The notes below the pieces were generated by a model. That model had not been told where the DNA came from, did no database searches, and saw only the letters and a program-made list of their open reading frames with translations. Shown piece after piece: positions 1-10,236 of a stretch of DNA of 64,000 nucleotides (position 1 is the stretch's first letter; each line of letters starts with the position of its first letter). A program made the position numbers and the translations under genes. The stretch is from Gossypium raimondii (lineage: Eukaryota; Streptophyta; Magnoliopsida; Malvales; Malvaceae), in contig NC_068570.1 in NCBI RefSeq assembly GCF_025698545.1, forward strand, positions 558,001 to 622,000, read 5' to 3'.

Positions 1-2
1 TG

Positions 3-317
3 TCACGAATGTGGTTTTCTCCATATCTTCGGGGCCATCTTTATCTGATTGTAACACGAGAAACCATCCATGAAAGAAAATAATAAATGTTTTACCGTGT
101 TACTTACCAACGTATCAATGTGTGGCAAATGAAAATTATCTTTAGGGCTTACTCGATTAAGATCACGATAATCAATGCACATTCGTACCTTACCGTCTTT
201 CTTCAGTATCAGGACTATATTAGCTACCCATTCTGGATATTTAGAGACTTGTAGGAAGCCAGAATCAATTTGTTTCTTGACTTCTTCTTTTATCTTTAAC
301 AGCATTTCAAGTCCCAT
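3..317 (-). pseudogene. Reverse transcriptase fragment of the Ogre/Tat element
   Basis: About 95 codons match the N-terminal palm and fingers of a gypsy RT: a segment with PEWVANIV, then KKDGKVRMCIDYRDLNR, then SPKDNFHLPHIDTLV, then FSFMDGFSCYNQIKMAP. The catalytic YVDD box would lie further left, outside the window. The frame leaves the RT consensus directly after IKMAP, where a one-base shift gives unrelated residues, so the domain is already broken. The domain identity is secure; its function is lost. Confidence 0.9.
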
Positions 318-1482
318 CCTTCTTAACTTTTACTGAACGGGTTTGCATTCTAGTTTCAATTGGTGCCTGTGGACCACCACATCCTCATCCAACCCTGGCA
401 TGTCCTAATAAGACAAGACAAATACATCTTTGTACTCACGGAGCAAGACGATCAAATTCTGTTTGGTGTTTTCTGAAATGAAAGTTCCAATCTTTACTTC
501 TTGTTTCTTTTCTTCATTTTTCAAGTTCACTGTCTCAACAGGTTCTTGATAGGGTAGAATCTGTTCTCTTCTTGTTCTACCATTCTCAATAAGTTAGGAG
601 ACGTGACACAATCTTCAGCACTTTCTTCAGCTTCGAATTGTCCTAAACAAATAGCTTTCTTGAAATCAATTTTAAGACTTGTAACGAGATTGTTCATGCC
701 ATGAATAACTGAGCACCTGAAAGGTGAACGGGAAAGAAAACTATAGAGGAGCATCAAAGTATTGGAATCAACACACACAATGTTATGAAATGATATGAAA
801 TACACGGAGAGAAAGGATATGAAGCGAGAGGGTAATTATGAAACTGATGGAAATGAAAAGATCATGGCAAAATGCATATTCATTAATGTTCATTGAAATG
901 ATAAAGAGCAAACATAAGCTCTTACAAAAGGAATCCTACTATTTAGGGGCACGCAAAATAAATGGAGAAGTAACATTGGACATTACTCTTGAGAGGACTT
1001 AGAAACTACAAGAAGTCCACAACAGTCCAATTGTTCAAAGCATATTCTGTAGGACATGGGTGTATCATTGAAACATCCTCAATTGTATCACCCTCGCTGT
1101 CAACTACATTTATACTGATATTCTAGAAACTCTTTTCAATCAATAATGTGATTTGCGAATTGTCTTGCCCTGGGTACGTCACCTCTGCCGATATAAATGT
1201 TTTTGATAAAGGAGGATACGCTATTGGCTCCTATTCAAATTCTTGACCTAAGGCTCTTGCGATTCTTCTTTCTCGATTTTTCTGTAATTAGTTTCTTTTT
1301 TGACGTACATCTGGCTCGAACCCCAGACCGCATCGAGACTTGTGGTGTATCGATTTCAATGATCTAACTATCCCTTACTGATATTTTCCCAAACCTTTCC
1401 TCACTCGAGCTCTTTTTCCCACAGTTAACTTAATTCCCATATTGGTATTCTTTGACAACTTGGATGTGGGAACCTTGTTTCC
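318..1482 (-). other. Spacer between protease and RT of the retroelement
   Basis: No frame longer than about 90 codons is convincing here. The interval sits exactly where Ogre elements carry a spliced intron between the protease and RT/RNase H regions, but I could not pick a confident donor-acceptor pair. Degraded pol-linker coding sequence is the alternative. The 92-codon minus-strand frame at 527-805 is not recognisable. Confidence 0.4.
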
Positions 1483-1986
1483 TTAAGTGATGAATGTGAA
1501 GGAACGAAAGGAACATTCCTCGGCATCCTTGCTTACTTCAATGTATGGTGTATCAGCAGAAATAGATGCGACAATGTCTTTCTCACCAGCGACAGTAATC
1601 AAACGATTATTCATGATAAACTTCATTTTTTGATGGTGAGATGAAGGAATTGTCTCAACAGAATGAATCCAAGGCCTCCCTAAAATGAAATTGTATGAAG
1701 GCGTGATGTCCATGACTTGAAATCCGATATCATATACATACGGGCCCACCTCTAGAAGAATTTGAATCTTTCTCATAACGTGTCGTCGTGTCCCATAAAA
1801 TGCCCTTACTGTGGAATGACAAGGCCTTAGATAAGAAATATCAACTGGCATCCTGGAATGTGTGACCAAAGGCATGACATTTAGTGCGGACCCGTTATCG
1901 ATGAGTACATATGTAACCCTTGCAACTGGTTGTAATGTGCAGTGCTTTAACAGAGCCCCTACTATTTGGCGATATCTCATCATCAC
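1483..1986 (-). pseudogene. Retroviral-type aspartic protease domain of the element
   Basis: The 167-codon frame contains the active-site strand YVLIDNGSALNVMP (D-N-G-S in place of the usual D-S/T-G; DNGSALN is common in Tat elements) and about 70 residues later the FILGRPWIHS segment, matching the second hydrophobic glycine strand of retropepsins. It would cleave the Gag-Pol polyprotein. It lies downstream of gag, as expected for gypsy gag-pro-pol order, but in a different frame from the gag segments. The domain itself is uninterrupted; the polyprotein around it is not. Confidence 0.85.
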
Positions 1987-2278
1987 TGAAAGAGATTAAA
2001 TTATCTGCATTCAGATTATTTATCCACCTATCAAGCTTTTCTACAGATATATTGCTTGCCACATAAATTTGGTTTAACACTTTCAGCAAAGCATTTCGAT
2101 GTGGCTCTGAGATCAACAGTAGAGATAATACCGAGATTCGCACTGGCTGCTTGTTTAATTACTCCATAACACTATATTCACTGTGCTTGATGAACTTCAA
2201 GAATTCATGCGCTTCTTCCTCATTCACAGATCTCTTAACTTCCTGTTCAGATGGTATTTCAACATCGATCTCATCCTC

Positions 2279-3043
2279 TTACAACGGTGCTTTTCCTTTC
2301 TGATTCGAGTCAATGGCTTTCTTATTTGGTTCAACCATTTCGGGAAAATAACATTTACTACTACGGGTAAAGTGTCCCACCCCACTAACCCTTCTAGCCG
2401 TAGCCTTTGACTTTTCACCTTCGGGTACAACAATATTGACATCATATCTCCATAATATTGCCTTACTGTCCTTGTAAAGGAAAGGAGATGGCACCTCAAT
2501 TATCACATTTGGTTTGACTTCTTCCTTCTTCGCTTCATAATAAATCACCAAAGGTCGATCGGCACTATAAGGGATAGCTGATGGTTGATCATCACAGACG
2601 CATATTTCTCCTTCATCGGCCTCCTCTATTCTATCAACAATCTTAACCTCCTTGTTATCCATCATGTCTTGAAGTAGTTTTCGGAATCCCTTATAAGATT
2701 GGATGTCATGCTCACCAGTGCCATGAAAGTGGCAAAAACTTGGACCTATTATGTTTTCTTCTTTGACAATTTTGTTTTGAGGACAGAGCAAACCCTTTTT
2801 AACCATCATCTCCCATACCTTTCGCAAAGGCGTCTTTACTTTAGCAACATAACTTTTGGCTCGCCTCTCGTCTTCATTTGTTACCGCATTTGCATTTTCA
2901 TCAGTATGGTTAGGAAGAAGATTTCCAGCCATATTACTAACACCATCAAAACGCAGAATGCCCGCATCAACAAGGTCTTGAACTCTCCTTTTGAAAGCAA
3001 GATAATTTTCTGTAGAATGCCCTTGATTTTCAGCATGGATCAT
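2279..3043 (-). pseudogene. Gag C-terminus / gag-pro linker of the element
   Basis: This 254-codon frame starts inside a QGHSTENYLAFKRRVQDLVDAG segment. It resembles the knuckle-like region of Tat-type Gag proteins, where a C-x-x-H...GH...C pattern is expected; here the cysteines are replaced (N-terminal side lost, C to Y in STENY). A second C-H-F-H-G...EHD cluster follows around residue 100, then a charged linker toward the protease. It is one of the longest intact frames left in the element and is in a different frame from both neighbours, implying indels on each side. Confidence 0.7.
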
Positions 3044-3099
3044 ATCATTTCGGATGTAGGGGCTTCAGGGGTGCCATGTAATGTGGGGATATCAATTAT

Positions 3100-4569
3100 T
3101 TCTCCAACAGTTTCGGGTATAATTCTTCGTATAGCACAGGAATTGGGGTGAACTGAGGTTTTTCAGAACTGAGTTTTGCTGGTCTTTGGTTATTTTTGGG
3201 TTTGCTTTGTGTGGGCATGGTGTTTGGTGGAAACATGACGAACGGTATTTGATTATTCATGGCATATACAGGATAAGGTGAAGGTGTTGGATAGTAAGGA
3301 CCTTGAGGAGGAAAGTATAAGTTTGAAGGCGAGCGGTAATGAGGTCGTGGTTAGGATGAGTAAGGGTTGGAAGTATGGTGGCTTGCATTTCCAACCATAT
3401 GGGTTTCTGCCTCCTTTTTCCTCGCGGGTACTCCTCTTTTTGAACTTTCAGGGCCTTCCATCCTCCCGCTTTCAATGGCTTCTCTAAAGCTCCCCAGATA
3501 TTACAATGTCTGCAAAGTCTTTCGTGGCGCTTCCTACTAACTTATCATAAAACGACACCTTCAGAGTATTGATGAAGAGGACTGTTATCTTCGTTTTAGT
3601 CAACGGGGGTTCCATTTGAGCTGAAACATCCCTCCATCTTTGCGCATATTGTTTAAAAGTCTCTGTTGGCTTTTTTCCATCATCTGCAAGGTTAGTTGAT
3701 CGAGTACCATATCTGATACATGCTTGTATTGCTCGCAAAACGCCGATGCTAAGTCCTTCCATGATCAAATTTTTTCTCTACTAAGCTGATTATACCACCG
3801 AAGAGCCGATCCAACCAAACTGTCCTGAAAACAGTGTATCAGTAATTTATCCTCATTCACGTAGCCAGTCATCTTTTGACAAAACATGATAAGATGTGTC
3901 TTTGGACATCTCGTTCCATCATATTTTTCAAACTCTGGCACCTTGAATTTCGGGGGTAGGACCAGATCGAGTACCAAACTGAGCTCTTTGGCTCTCAATG
4001 TAGAGAAGACTTCAGCACCTTCTATTGTCTTGAGCCTTTCTTCCAGGATTCTATACCTATCTTGAGTATCATGATCATCAACCTTCAACCTTGCTATTTC
4101 TACCGGATCGTTCAGATCTAGAACGATTGGATCTGTAGGATTAGCTCTGGGATTCGATACTAACATCCCTTGCCCTATGTGATCAGATGGTGCAAGATGT
4201 TGTTCTAGGACTGTAGGTTCCCTTTGGGGATATCCTCTTTGCATTACGTGGACATGAGGTAGAGTGAATCTCGGGAGATAAGGTGGATCTTAATTAGCTC
4301 TTGACTGAGGCTCTACGATTCGGGGCTCTGCATAGGTCCCTTTCCTTTGACCAAAGCTGTCATCATTTCCATCATTTTGGCCATTGATCTCTTTGCTCAA
4401 GTGATTCTTCACGAGATCTCACCATCATATCTCTTGCCTCTTGTTGTGACTTGGCCAATTGTTCTTGCAACTCTCTTTGAATCCTGTCCATCCTTTCGAT
4501 TATTTCATTAAGTTCAGCATCCATAGTTCTAGTTCTTAGACGTGTCCTGTAAGGATGACGTGATTCCAA
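3100..4569 (-). pseudogene. Gag (capsid-like) region of the element, frameshifted
   Basis: The N-terminal piece (4372-4569) is a short charged coiled coil rich in E, Q and R. The core piece (3765-4244) has the retrotransposon Gag motif: KFKVPEFEKYDGT, then MTGYVNEDKLLIHCFQDSL and RWYNQL. The last piece (3484-3768, in its second half) continues with PTETFKQYAQRWRDVSAQ and ends FADIVISGEL. A proline/tyrosine-rich linker follows to about 3100. The pieces occupy different frames (breaks near 4250-4380, 3690-3765 and below 3484), and one in-frame stop lies near 4290. It would have formed the virus-like particle; it is now a pseudogene. Confidence 0.82.
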
Positions 4570-4788
4570 ACTTATGTCGCAACTGTGGATTATACTGTTT
4601 TAGCCTCAGTGAATGATTATAGTGATATGTACATGCAATGAATGGATGAATGAATAAATGACAAATGAATGTTAGTCATGAATAAATATGCAAGAATTTG
4701 GTATTGATTTCAAGATAGTCACATGCTTAGGCATTTCATTAATCAAAGGAGTCTATTACAAAATGTTTTGCCATTTCAGATTTAATAG

Positions 4789-6822
4789 TTACATAAACTT
4801 CCTAGCCATATCGCCTTGTTTCTTCACTCGTTCTAGGAACTCTGACATACTTGATCTTTGGCTCGGAGGGAATTGGCAGCTGAGAGCTTCGGCTTCATCT
4901 AATAATTGCACGATTTACAAAACCGCCTTGTGAATTTCATTGATCAAGCCACCGAGATGCATATCCGTTTCTTGGAGTGCTCTTTTGTAAGTACGAATGT
5001 CACTGTCATGTTAATCATTCTTATCTTCTAGAGCTCTAAAGAGGTCATCCTAATACTGCTGATGAGTTTGTAGTGTACTTTCTAGACTTTGGATTTTCCA
5101 TTTTAGCTCCTGATGCTCAGACTGACTAGCCGTTAATTCTGCAAACACAGCTTCGTATTCAGCATTCTTTTTCTTTAACTCTATCGTAGCACTTCCAGCT
5201 CATTCCTCCTCCTCCTTCGCTTTTGCTTTCCAGAATTCCATCCCACCTTTAATATTGCTTAGTTATTCCTTCTATTTTACTGATGATTTGCCCAATCCAC
5301 TATTCCTTATAGTGCCTCTTAATTTCTTATTTTCCAAATGAAGGTCTCTTAAATCTTTTCTCATGACCTCAACTTCTTTTTGGACTTTCTCGGCTATGGA
5401 TTTTTTAATTTCAACATCAATCTTTAGCTGGTAGTTCTCCTCTTGAAGAGAACTAATATCTCGTAACAGTTTGGCTTTTTCATGGTCAAATTCCTGTCGT
5501 GCTATTTCCAGTTCGGAAGGCATTTCCTCTGAGAATGGATTCCAGCAAGCATCATCAATCAGCGGGGTCAGTTGACTCTTCACTCGTCGTTGCCTCCATA
5601 TATCATAATCTACCGTGAGAGTATCAACATAGAGAGCCAATTCCATTAGGTATATTTTATTCCAAGAATTAGTAGTATCTCGAACCCTTTTCATGTAACC
5701 CTCACCCGTAAAGGCAAACTCTGAATGTGCCAATCCATCAGTAATTGGTACAAATTGTCACGAAACGAACTATCTTTGAACCATTAATGGAGCATATCCA
5801 ACTTCTCCCTAAAATCCTAGCAAAGGCACCCAGTCTAGGTTTCCACACTTGTATAACAAAATATAAGGACGAATCCAAGGTGCTCTCCAAGTTACATCTT
5901 TAGCACGAAGGTTCTGAAAAATCGAGACCCAATGCTGTTTAGTAACATCCTTTGGCCAATCTTTTTTAAGGTGTGCTTCTAAAGGAGCGAATGTTTTTGA
6001 AAACATATGGAAAGGTGTGCGCTTCACTTTCCAAAAGTAACTAAAAATCCAAACATTAAGTAACTGAGCGCATCTGATAAAACGTCCTTCCCCTTTCTTC
6101 CTACAATTATTTAGAGATCTAAAAGTCTCGGCCAAGATGGTTGGGACGGGATTGATTCCATGCCTCAAATTTTCGAAGAAATCCACTACCGCCACTTCAA
6201 TATGCCCAAGAACCTTTGGAAAGATGATCAGTCCATAAACGGCCAAGGCAAACAGATCCATTCTCTTCGAAATATCGGGATGATTCTGAACTAACTCCTG
6301 AAGAGAGAACTACGAAACATAACTGACTTCATTCTTCTTTTTTATCTGTTTCTCAGCCCATGTATCAGCCATCACCGTCAGCTTCATTATCTTTTTCTTG
6401 AAGGTCATTGATTTAAGCTTCTTCACATATATCTTGTTGAGTTGCACATTGTCAATGCGAAGCAGGGCGACATACTCTTCTATGGTCGGAGTCATGTCTT
6501 CCTGATTGAAAGTGAAACATTGATAGGCTGGGTCCCAAAATCGAACCATGGCTTGAATCAACTGCTCGTTCACATTGATTGCTATCAAGTGAGCTATATC
6601 CCCATACTTTTCAGTGAAGAAAACTCTGGTATCTGGGTCCCACTATTTCCAAATCCTCGTTAAGTCTTCGAGATTGTTCTGACGAGCATTCAAAGTCACA
6701 TGCTCGAGAAGATCAGAGATGTATCCTTCCTTTAAACTGTCCCCTTTTACTTTTTGGGTTCTCAAAGACCAGTCTCGAACTACGGTATTTTTCTCGATTA
6801 CTTGTGTAATTGACTCCTCCAT
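4789..6822 (-). pseudogene. Extra ORF1 upstream of gag (DUF7745-like, coiled-coil C-terminus)
   Basis: Read from the ATG at 6822 to TAA at 4789-4791, this is one continuous 678-codon frame interrupted by eleven in-frame stops, with their lowest bases at 6643, 6310, 5809, 5770, 5758, 5272, 5263, 5200, 5050, 5011 and 4915 (six TAG, two TGA, three TAA), and no net frameshift. The N-terminal ~400 codons resemble the plant DUF7745 domain often found in cotton retroelements (FWDPAYQCFTFNQEDMTPTIEEY near residue 95). The C-terminal ~250 codons are heptad-rich coiled coil (KNAEYEAVFAELTASQSEHQ). ORF1 upstream of gag is an Ogre hallmark of unknown function. The DUF number is from memory. Confidence 0.75.
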
Positions 6823-6849
6823 CAGAAACCCATTTTTGGCAACCAATCT

Positions 6850-7799
6850 CTAATCAACACCTTCCTAATGGGATGCCTATGATGCATGATGACAAATGAA
6901 ATGAAGACAAATAAACTTAGTTAGCAATCACGACAAATATAAACAGAGAGAAAAAGAAAAAAATGATAAATTTAATATATTAAGCTAATTAATCATGCAT
7001 TTTTGGAGAAACTAACCTACTTTTTTTTGTTTTGTTTTTACCCCATCATGCTTTATAAAATAAACTTACCCCACATGATAATATACCCGATCCATTTTTA
7101 TTAAACAAGCTCGATTCCCTTGCAAAAGATGTAAATGAAAAAAAAATACAAGGTAAGAGGCGTTTCTCCCATGTACTTATTTGGTAACTATCCAACGGAC
7201 AGAGGTTCGTCATGGCTCTAATCGGGTGGCTCGTACAGTTCACTATATGTAGTTTTGGTTCTAGAAAGGTACTCGAATTGTCCATACTGTCACCTACTAA
7301 GGTAAGTACGGAGCCTAGGTTATCGCCCGTCATGGGCTCGCGAGCTCAATTCGAAGGATTACATTTACTTATGCCTATGCGGAGAGACAAGTTAACTTAC
7401 GAAAGCATAAGTTATATGTAATCCGGAAGTATTTCACTAGCCTGTGCGGAGGGACGAGTTAACTCACGAAGGCGTAATGTTTACTTCCACTTAAACGGAC
7501 AGAGCCCGGGTGGAGAGCTCATGTTATGCAAGGATGCAAGTGCATGGTGTGTGGGGAGAAACTCACAAACCTTTTTTTTTTTTGCTAAAAAACAAATTGA
7601 AAAATCATAAAACTTAGAGATGAAAAAAAAACAAGCTAGAAAAATATTAATTTAAAATCGAATGTAGATGCATGACTTTTCAAAAATAAATTCAGGGATC
7701 ACGATTAAAAATTAATTTGAACAAAGAATTTTAAAAATTTTGACAACACGCGTTTAACATCAAACTCGACTCTCAAAAGTCTCCGATGGAGCCGCCAGC
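6850..7799 (-). other. 5' leader of the retroelement with primer-binding site
   Basis: No coding frame is recognised in this untranslated leader. At its right end, directly inside the LTR and after two bases, the minus strand reads TGGCGGCTCCATCGGAGAC (7797 down to 7779). The TGG start and position are those of a tRNA primer-binding site. Ogre elements are reported to use tRNA-Arg; I cannot confirm the tRNA from sequence alone. Confidence 0.65.
7374..7480. repeat. Imperfect ~70-bp tandem repeat in the retroelement leader
   Basis: The phrase atgcggagagacaagttaac at 7377 is echoed by tgtgcggagggacgagttaa at about 7444, each followed by ctyacgaargcrtaa. Two degenerate units are visible. Leader minisatellites are frequent in Tat/Ogre elements; no function is implied. 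Confidence 0.6.
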
Positions 7800-9011
7800 T
7801 GTAGCGACCTAAAAATTTTTGCACGGTCGCTAGTTGAGGCGATTATTGAAAAATAAAAAAAACAGAGTCTCGATTTTATTTAAAAAAAAGGGAGTCGCCA
7901 CCGATTTTTTTTCTTTAGGTGTGATCGAACACCTACAAAATTCTCTTTTTAGAATAAACATTTATTTTTAAACTTTTCTAAAAAAAAGAGGTAATTTTAG
8001 GTCTACGTTAAAATCCAGAGAAAATTAGAGTTCGGGAGTCGGTTACGAGCGAGGAAAGTATTAGCACCCTCGCGACACCCAAAATTGGTATCTCGTTAAG
8101 CGCGCGTTGTCTTAATTTTCAAAAATACGAGTTCACTTTAATATTTAGTCGTGATCCGATTTTCTTTTAAAAAACGAGAATCTTGATAAATTACAAATTA
8201 TTATATTATATACATTTTAGAAATAAAATTTTGATAATTTACAAATAACCACAAAAATAAACATTTTATTTTAAAACCCGAGAATTTTGAATTTTTGATT
8301 TTTTTTAAAAGGGCGTCTCATATTTAACACGAATCGATGATATTCACCCAACATAGCGATGAAATCAACGGCTTAATGTTAAATCGGTTCGTTGCCTTAT
8401 TTATTAAAATTACTTAAATTTAAAATTGCAACTAAACAAGTATAATAATATCTTTTAAAATTAAAGAAAGAAAAATATTTTTTCTTTTTTTTTTCTTTTC
8501 TTTCTTCTTCCTCAAAAACCCTAGCTTGCACCTTCACGCCGCCGCTTGCGCCACCGCCGTCTCCTCGGTCACTCCTCTCCTCTCTTCTTTTCTTTCCTCT
8601 TCCTTCCTCTTTCTTTTTGCTGCTGAAACTCCCTTTTTCTTGAAACTTTTCTCTTTTTTTTTTTGATTCGTGGGTCTCTCGATTTTTGGGGTTTAAACCC
8701 CTTTTATAGTTGGTTTTTTTCTTCTTTTTGCAGGTAGCAGGTGGCTAGGGGAGAGGGCGGCCATGCCCTAGGCCGGAGGCCGGAAATCGCGGAGGGCAGT
8801 TGCGTAAATCACGCTGATGGCTGCCAGAAGGACCAAACTGCAATTGCAACAAAACTTCTAGGGCTGAAGTGTAATTTTGAGAAAGTTTAGGGGTCAAAGT
8901 GTAATATGAGGAAAGTTAAAGGGTCAAAATATAATTTTGGGAAGTTTAGGGGTCAAAATGCAATTTTTTTAAAAACACGAAATTCGTCTCGGACAAAATT
9001 CAGTGGTTACA
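7800..9011 (-). mobile_element. 5' LTR of the Ogre/Tat element (1,212 bp)
   Basis: On the plus strand it begins TGTAGCGACC and ends GGTTACA, giving the TG...CA ends of an LTR with short imperfect terminal inversion (TGTA/TACA). The left end abuts the primer-binding site, which fixes the boundary. The interior has several A/T homopolymers and a pyrimidine-rich stretch around 8480-8660. A plausible promoter TATA box lies on the minus strand at 8701-8708. The right flank begins TTTCA; the partner duplication is outside the window. Confidence 0.78.
8701..8708 (-). promoter_or_regulatory. Putative TATA box in the LTR
   Basis: The minus strand reads TATAAAAG in a GC-richer local context (ccaacTATAAAAGgggttt). 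It lies in the middle of the LTR, where the U3/R boundary is expected. This is a motif-only call. Confidence 0.5.
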
Positions 9012-9489
9012 TTTCAAAATCTGTTTAATAATTAGAGGAGATATGCAAAGAAAATCTAACAAATTCCCACTTCAATCACATACATACACATACTTATCAC
9101 CTTATAATTACACATCACAATATAATCTTATGAGCTTAAAACTTTACTTTCATATTTAAAAGGTATTTTGAACGGTCTCATCTATCAACTATGTTAACAT
9201 AGAATCAAGACGGCTTCTAAATCATTCATGAATCCATTCTTGATCATGTCTATTAACATGACCAAATTGCACAAATCAAGGTGTAGCATGAAAATTATAT
9301 GCAATATGATCTAAACATGTCTATTTTCAACTAGTCCACTTTAAACCTTAGTGAGATCAAACCATACTAAAATCAAAGTGTGATTGAATTAAAATAAAAT
9401 TAATTTTTGTAGAACACATCCTTAAAATATCAGTAAACTGAAATAACTAAAAAAATATGTCTATAACATAAGTATTTAAAATTATAAAC
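9012..9489. other. AT-rich spacer, nothing recognised
   Basis: The stretch lies between the LTR end and the recognisable copia relic. No frame or motif could be supported. It could be the decayed 3' end or LTR of the copia relic. Confidence 0.4.
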
Positions 9490-10236
9490 TCTCACCATAG
9501 CTAAAATCATCAAATGACATTACATCTATATGAGTAGTGTGCTCATGTAAGATATTGGGTGATGGTCTTTAACAAATGGATTTACAATCTTGGAGAATGT
9601 CCCAATATGCTTTATAGGAACCTAACTACTTTGAACTTTTTCTTTATTAACAAGGGATTTAATGTCTATATGTTTTGACTTTGATGGGCACCTATTGATA
9701 TTGGAATAAAATACAACAGGTTTGTTTTCATAAAATAACTCATTTGGTCTTTCTATTCTATCCGCAATTCGTAGCCTAGTGATAAATTTTTGCAGCCATA
9801 TTCCAACTAAATAGGAGTTTGTATACTCAACGACCTTTAACTTATAAACCTTTAATATGTGAGGATGTAATGGTTTATCTTCTAAAGATACCGTATGAAT
9901 TGTTTGACTACTTCCAATTGTCCATACCCAAATTATGCAAGTATATCTATGGCCATACTTGAATTATGCAAGTATTTATCTAACATCCCAACAATGTATG
10001 CAATATCTAAATACATAAACTTGAGCATACATCAAACTCCCCACTATTGTTGCATTGGATTCTTTTGCATTTTCTTGATCTCAAAATCATTTTTGAGTCA
10101 TTGATCAAGATTGAATTTGTATCCTTTAGAAACAAGAGTGTTATTTAGTTTACAAACTTGCATGCCCACTTTCTTTAATACATTTTTTATATAGGCTCTT
10201 TGTGATAATCCTAGGATACCTCAAGAGCGATCCTAG
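9490..10236 (-). pseudogene. Ty1/copia RT-RNase H relic
   Basis: Translating the minus strand by eye gives, in order and with stops and shifts, LGLSQRAYIKNVLKK (about 10,190), NDFEIKKMQKNP, a GSLMYAQ-like segment, DIAYIVGMLDKYLHNP, VVKQFIRYL, and then GLRIADRIERPNELFYENK, VVFYSNINR, SKSKHIDIKSLVNKEKVQS and IKHIGTFSKIVNPFVK (about 9,560). This is the canonical order of the copia RT C-terminus and RNase H, ending at the polyprotein's LTK-like tail. At least six stops and several indels make it an old pseudogene. The LTRs are not recognisable. Confidence 0.82.

Larger units (their letters stand above)
1..9011 (-). mobile_element. Ty3/gypsy LTR retrotransposon, Ogre/Tat type, 5' portion, decayed
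   Basis: The element runs right to left: LTR (7800-9011), primer-binding site (about 7779-7797), leader, ORF1 (4789-6822), gag (about 3100-4570), protease (1483-1986), reverse transcriptase (from 317 leftwards). The rest of RT, RNase H, integrase and the 3' LTR lie beyond the left edge. An additional large ORF between the 5' LTR and gag, and a spacer between protease and RT, are known features of the Ogre branch of Tat elements; that lineage call is inferred from this architecture. Reading frames are broken many times, so the copy cannot be autonomous. The outer-left target-site duplication is not visible, so insertion age cannot be read from LTR divergence here. Confidence 0.88.
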
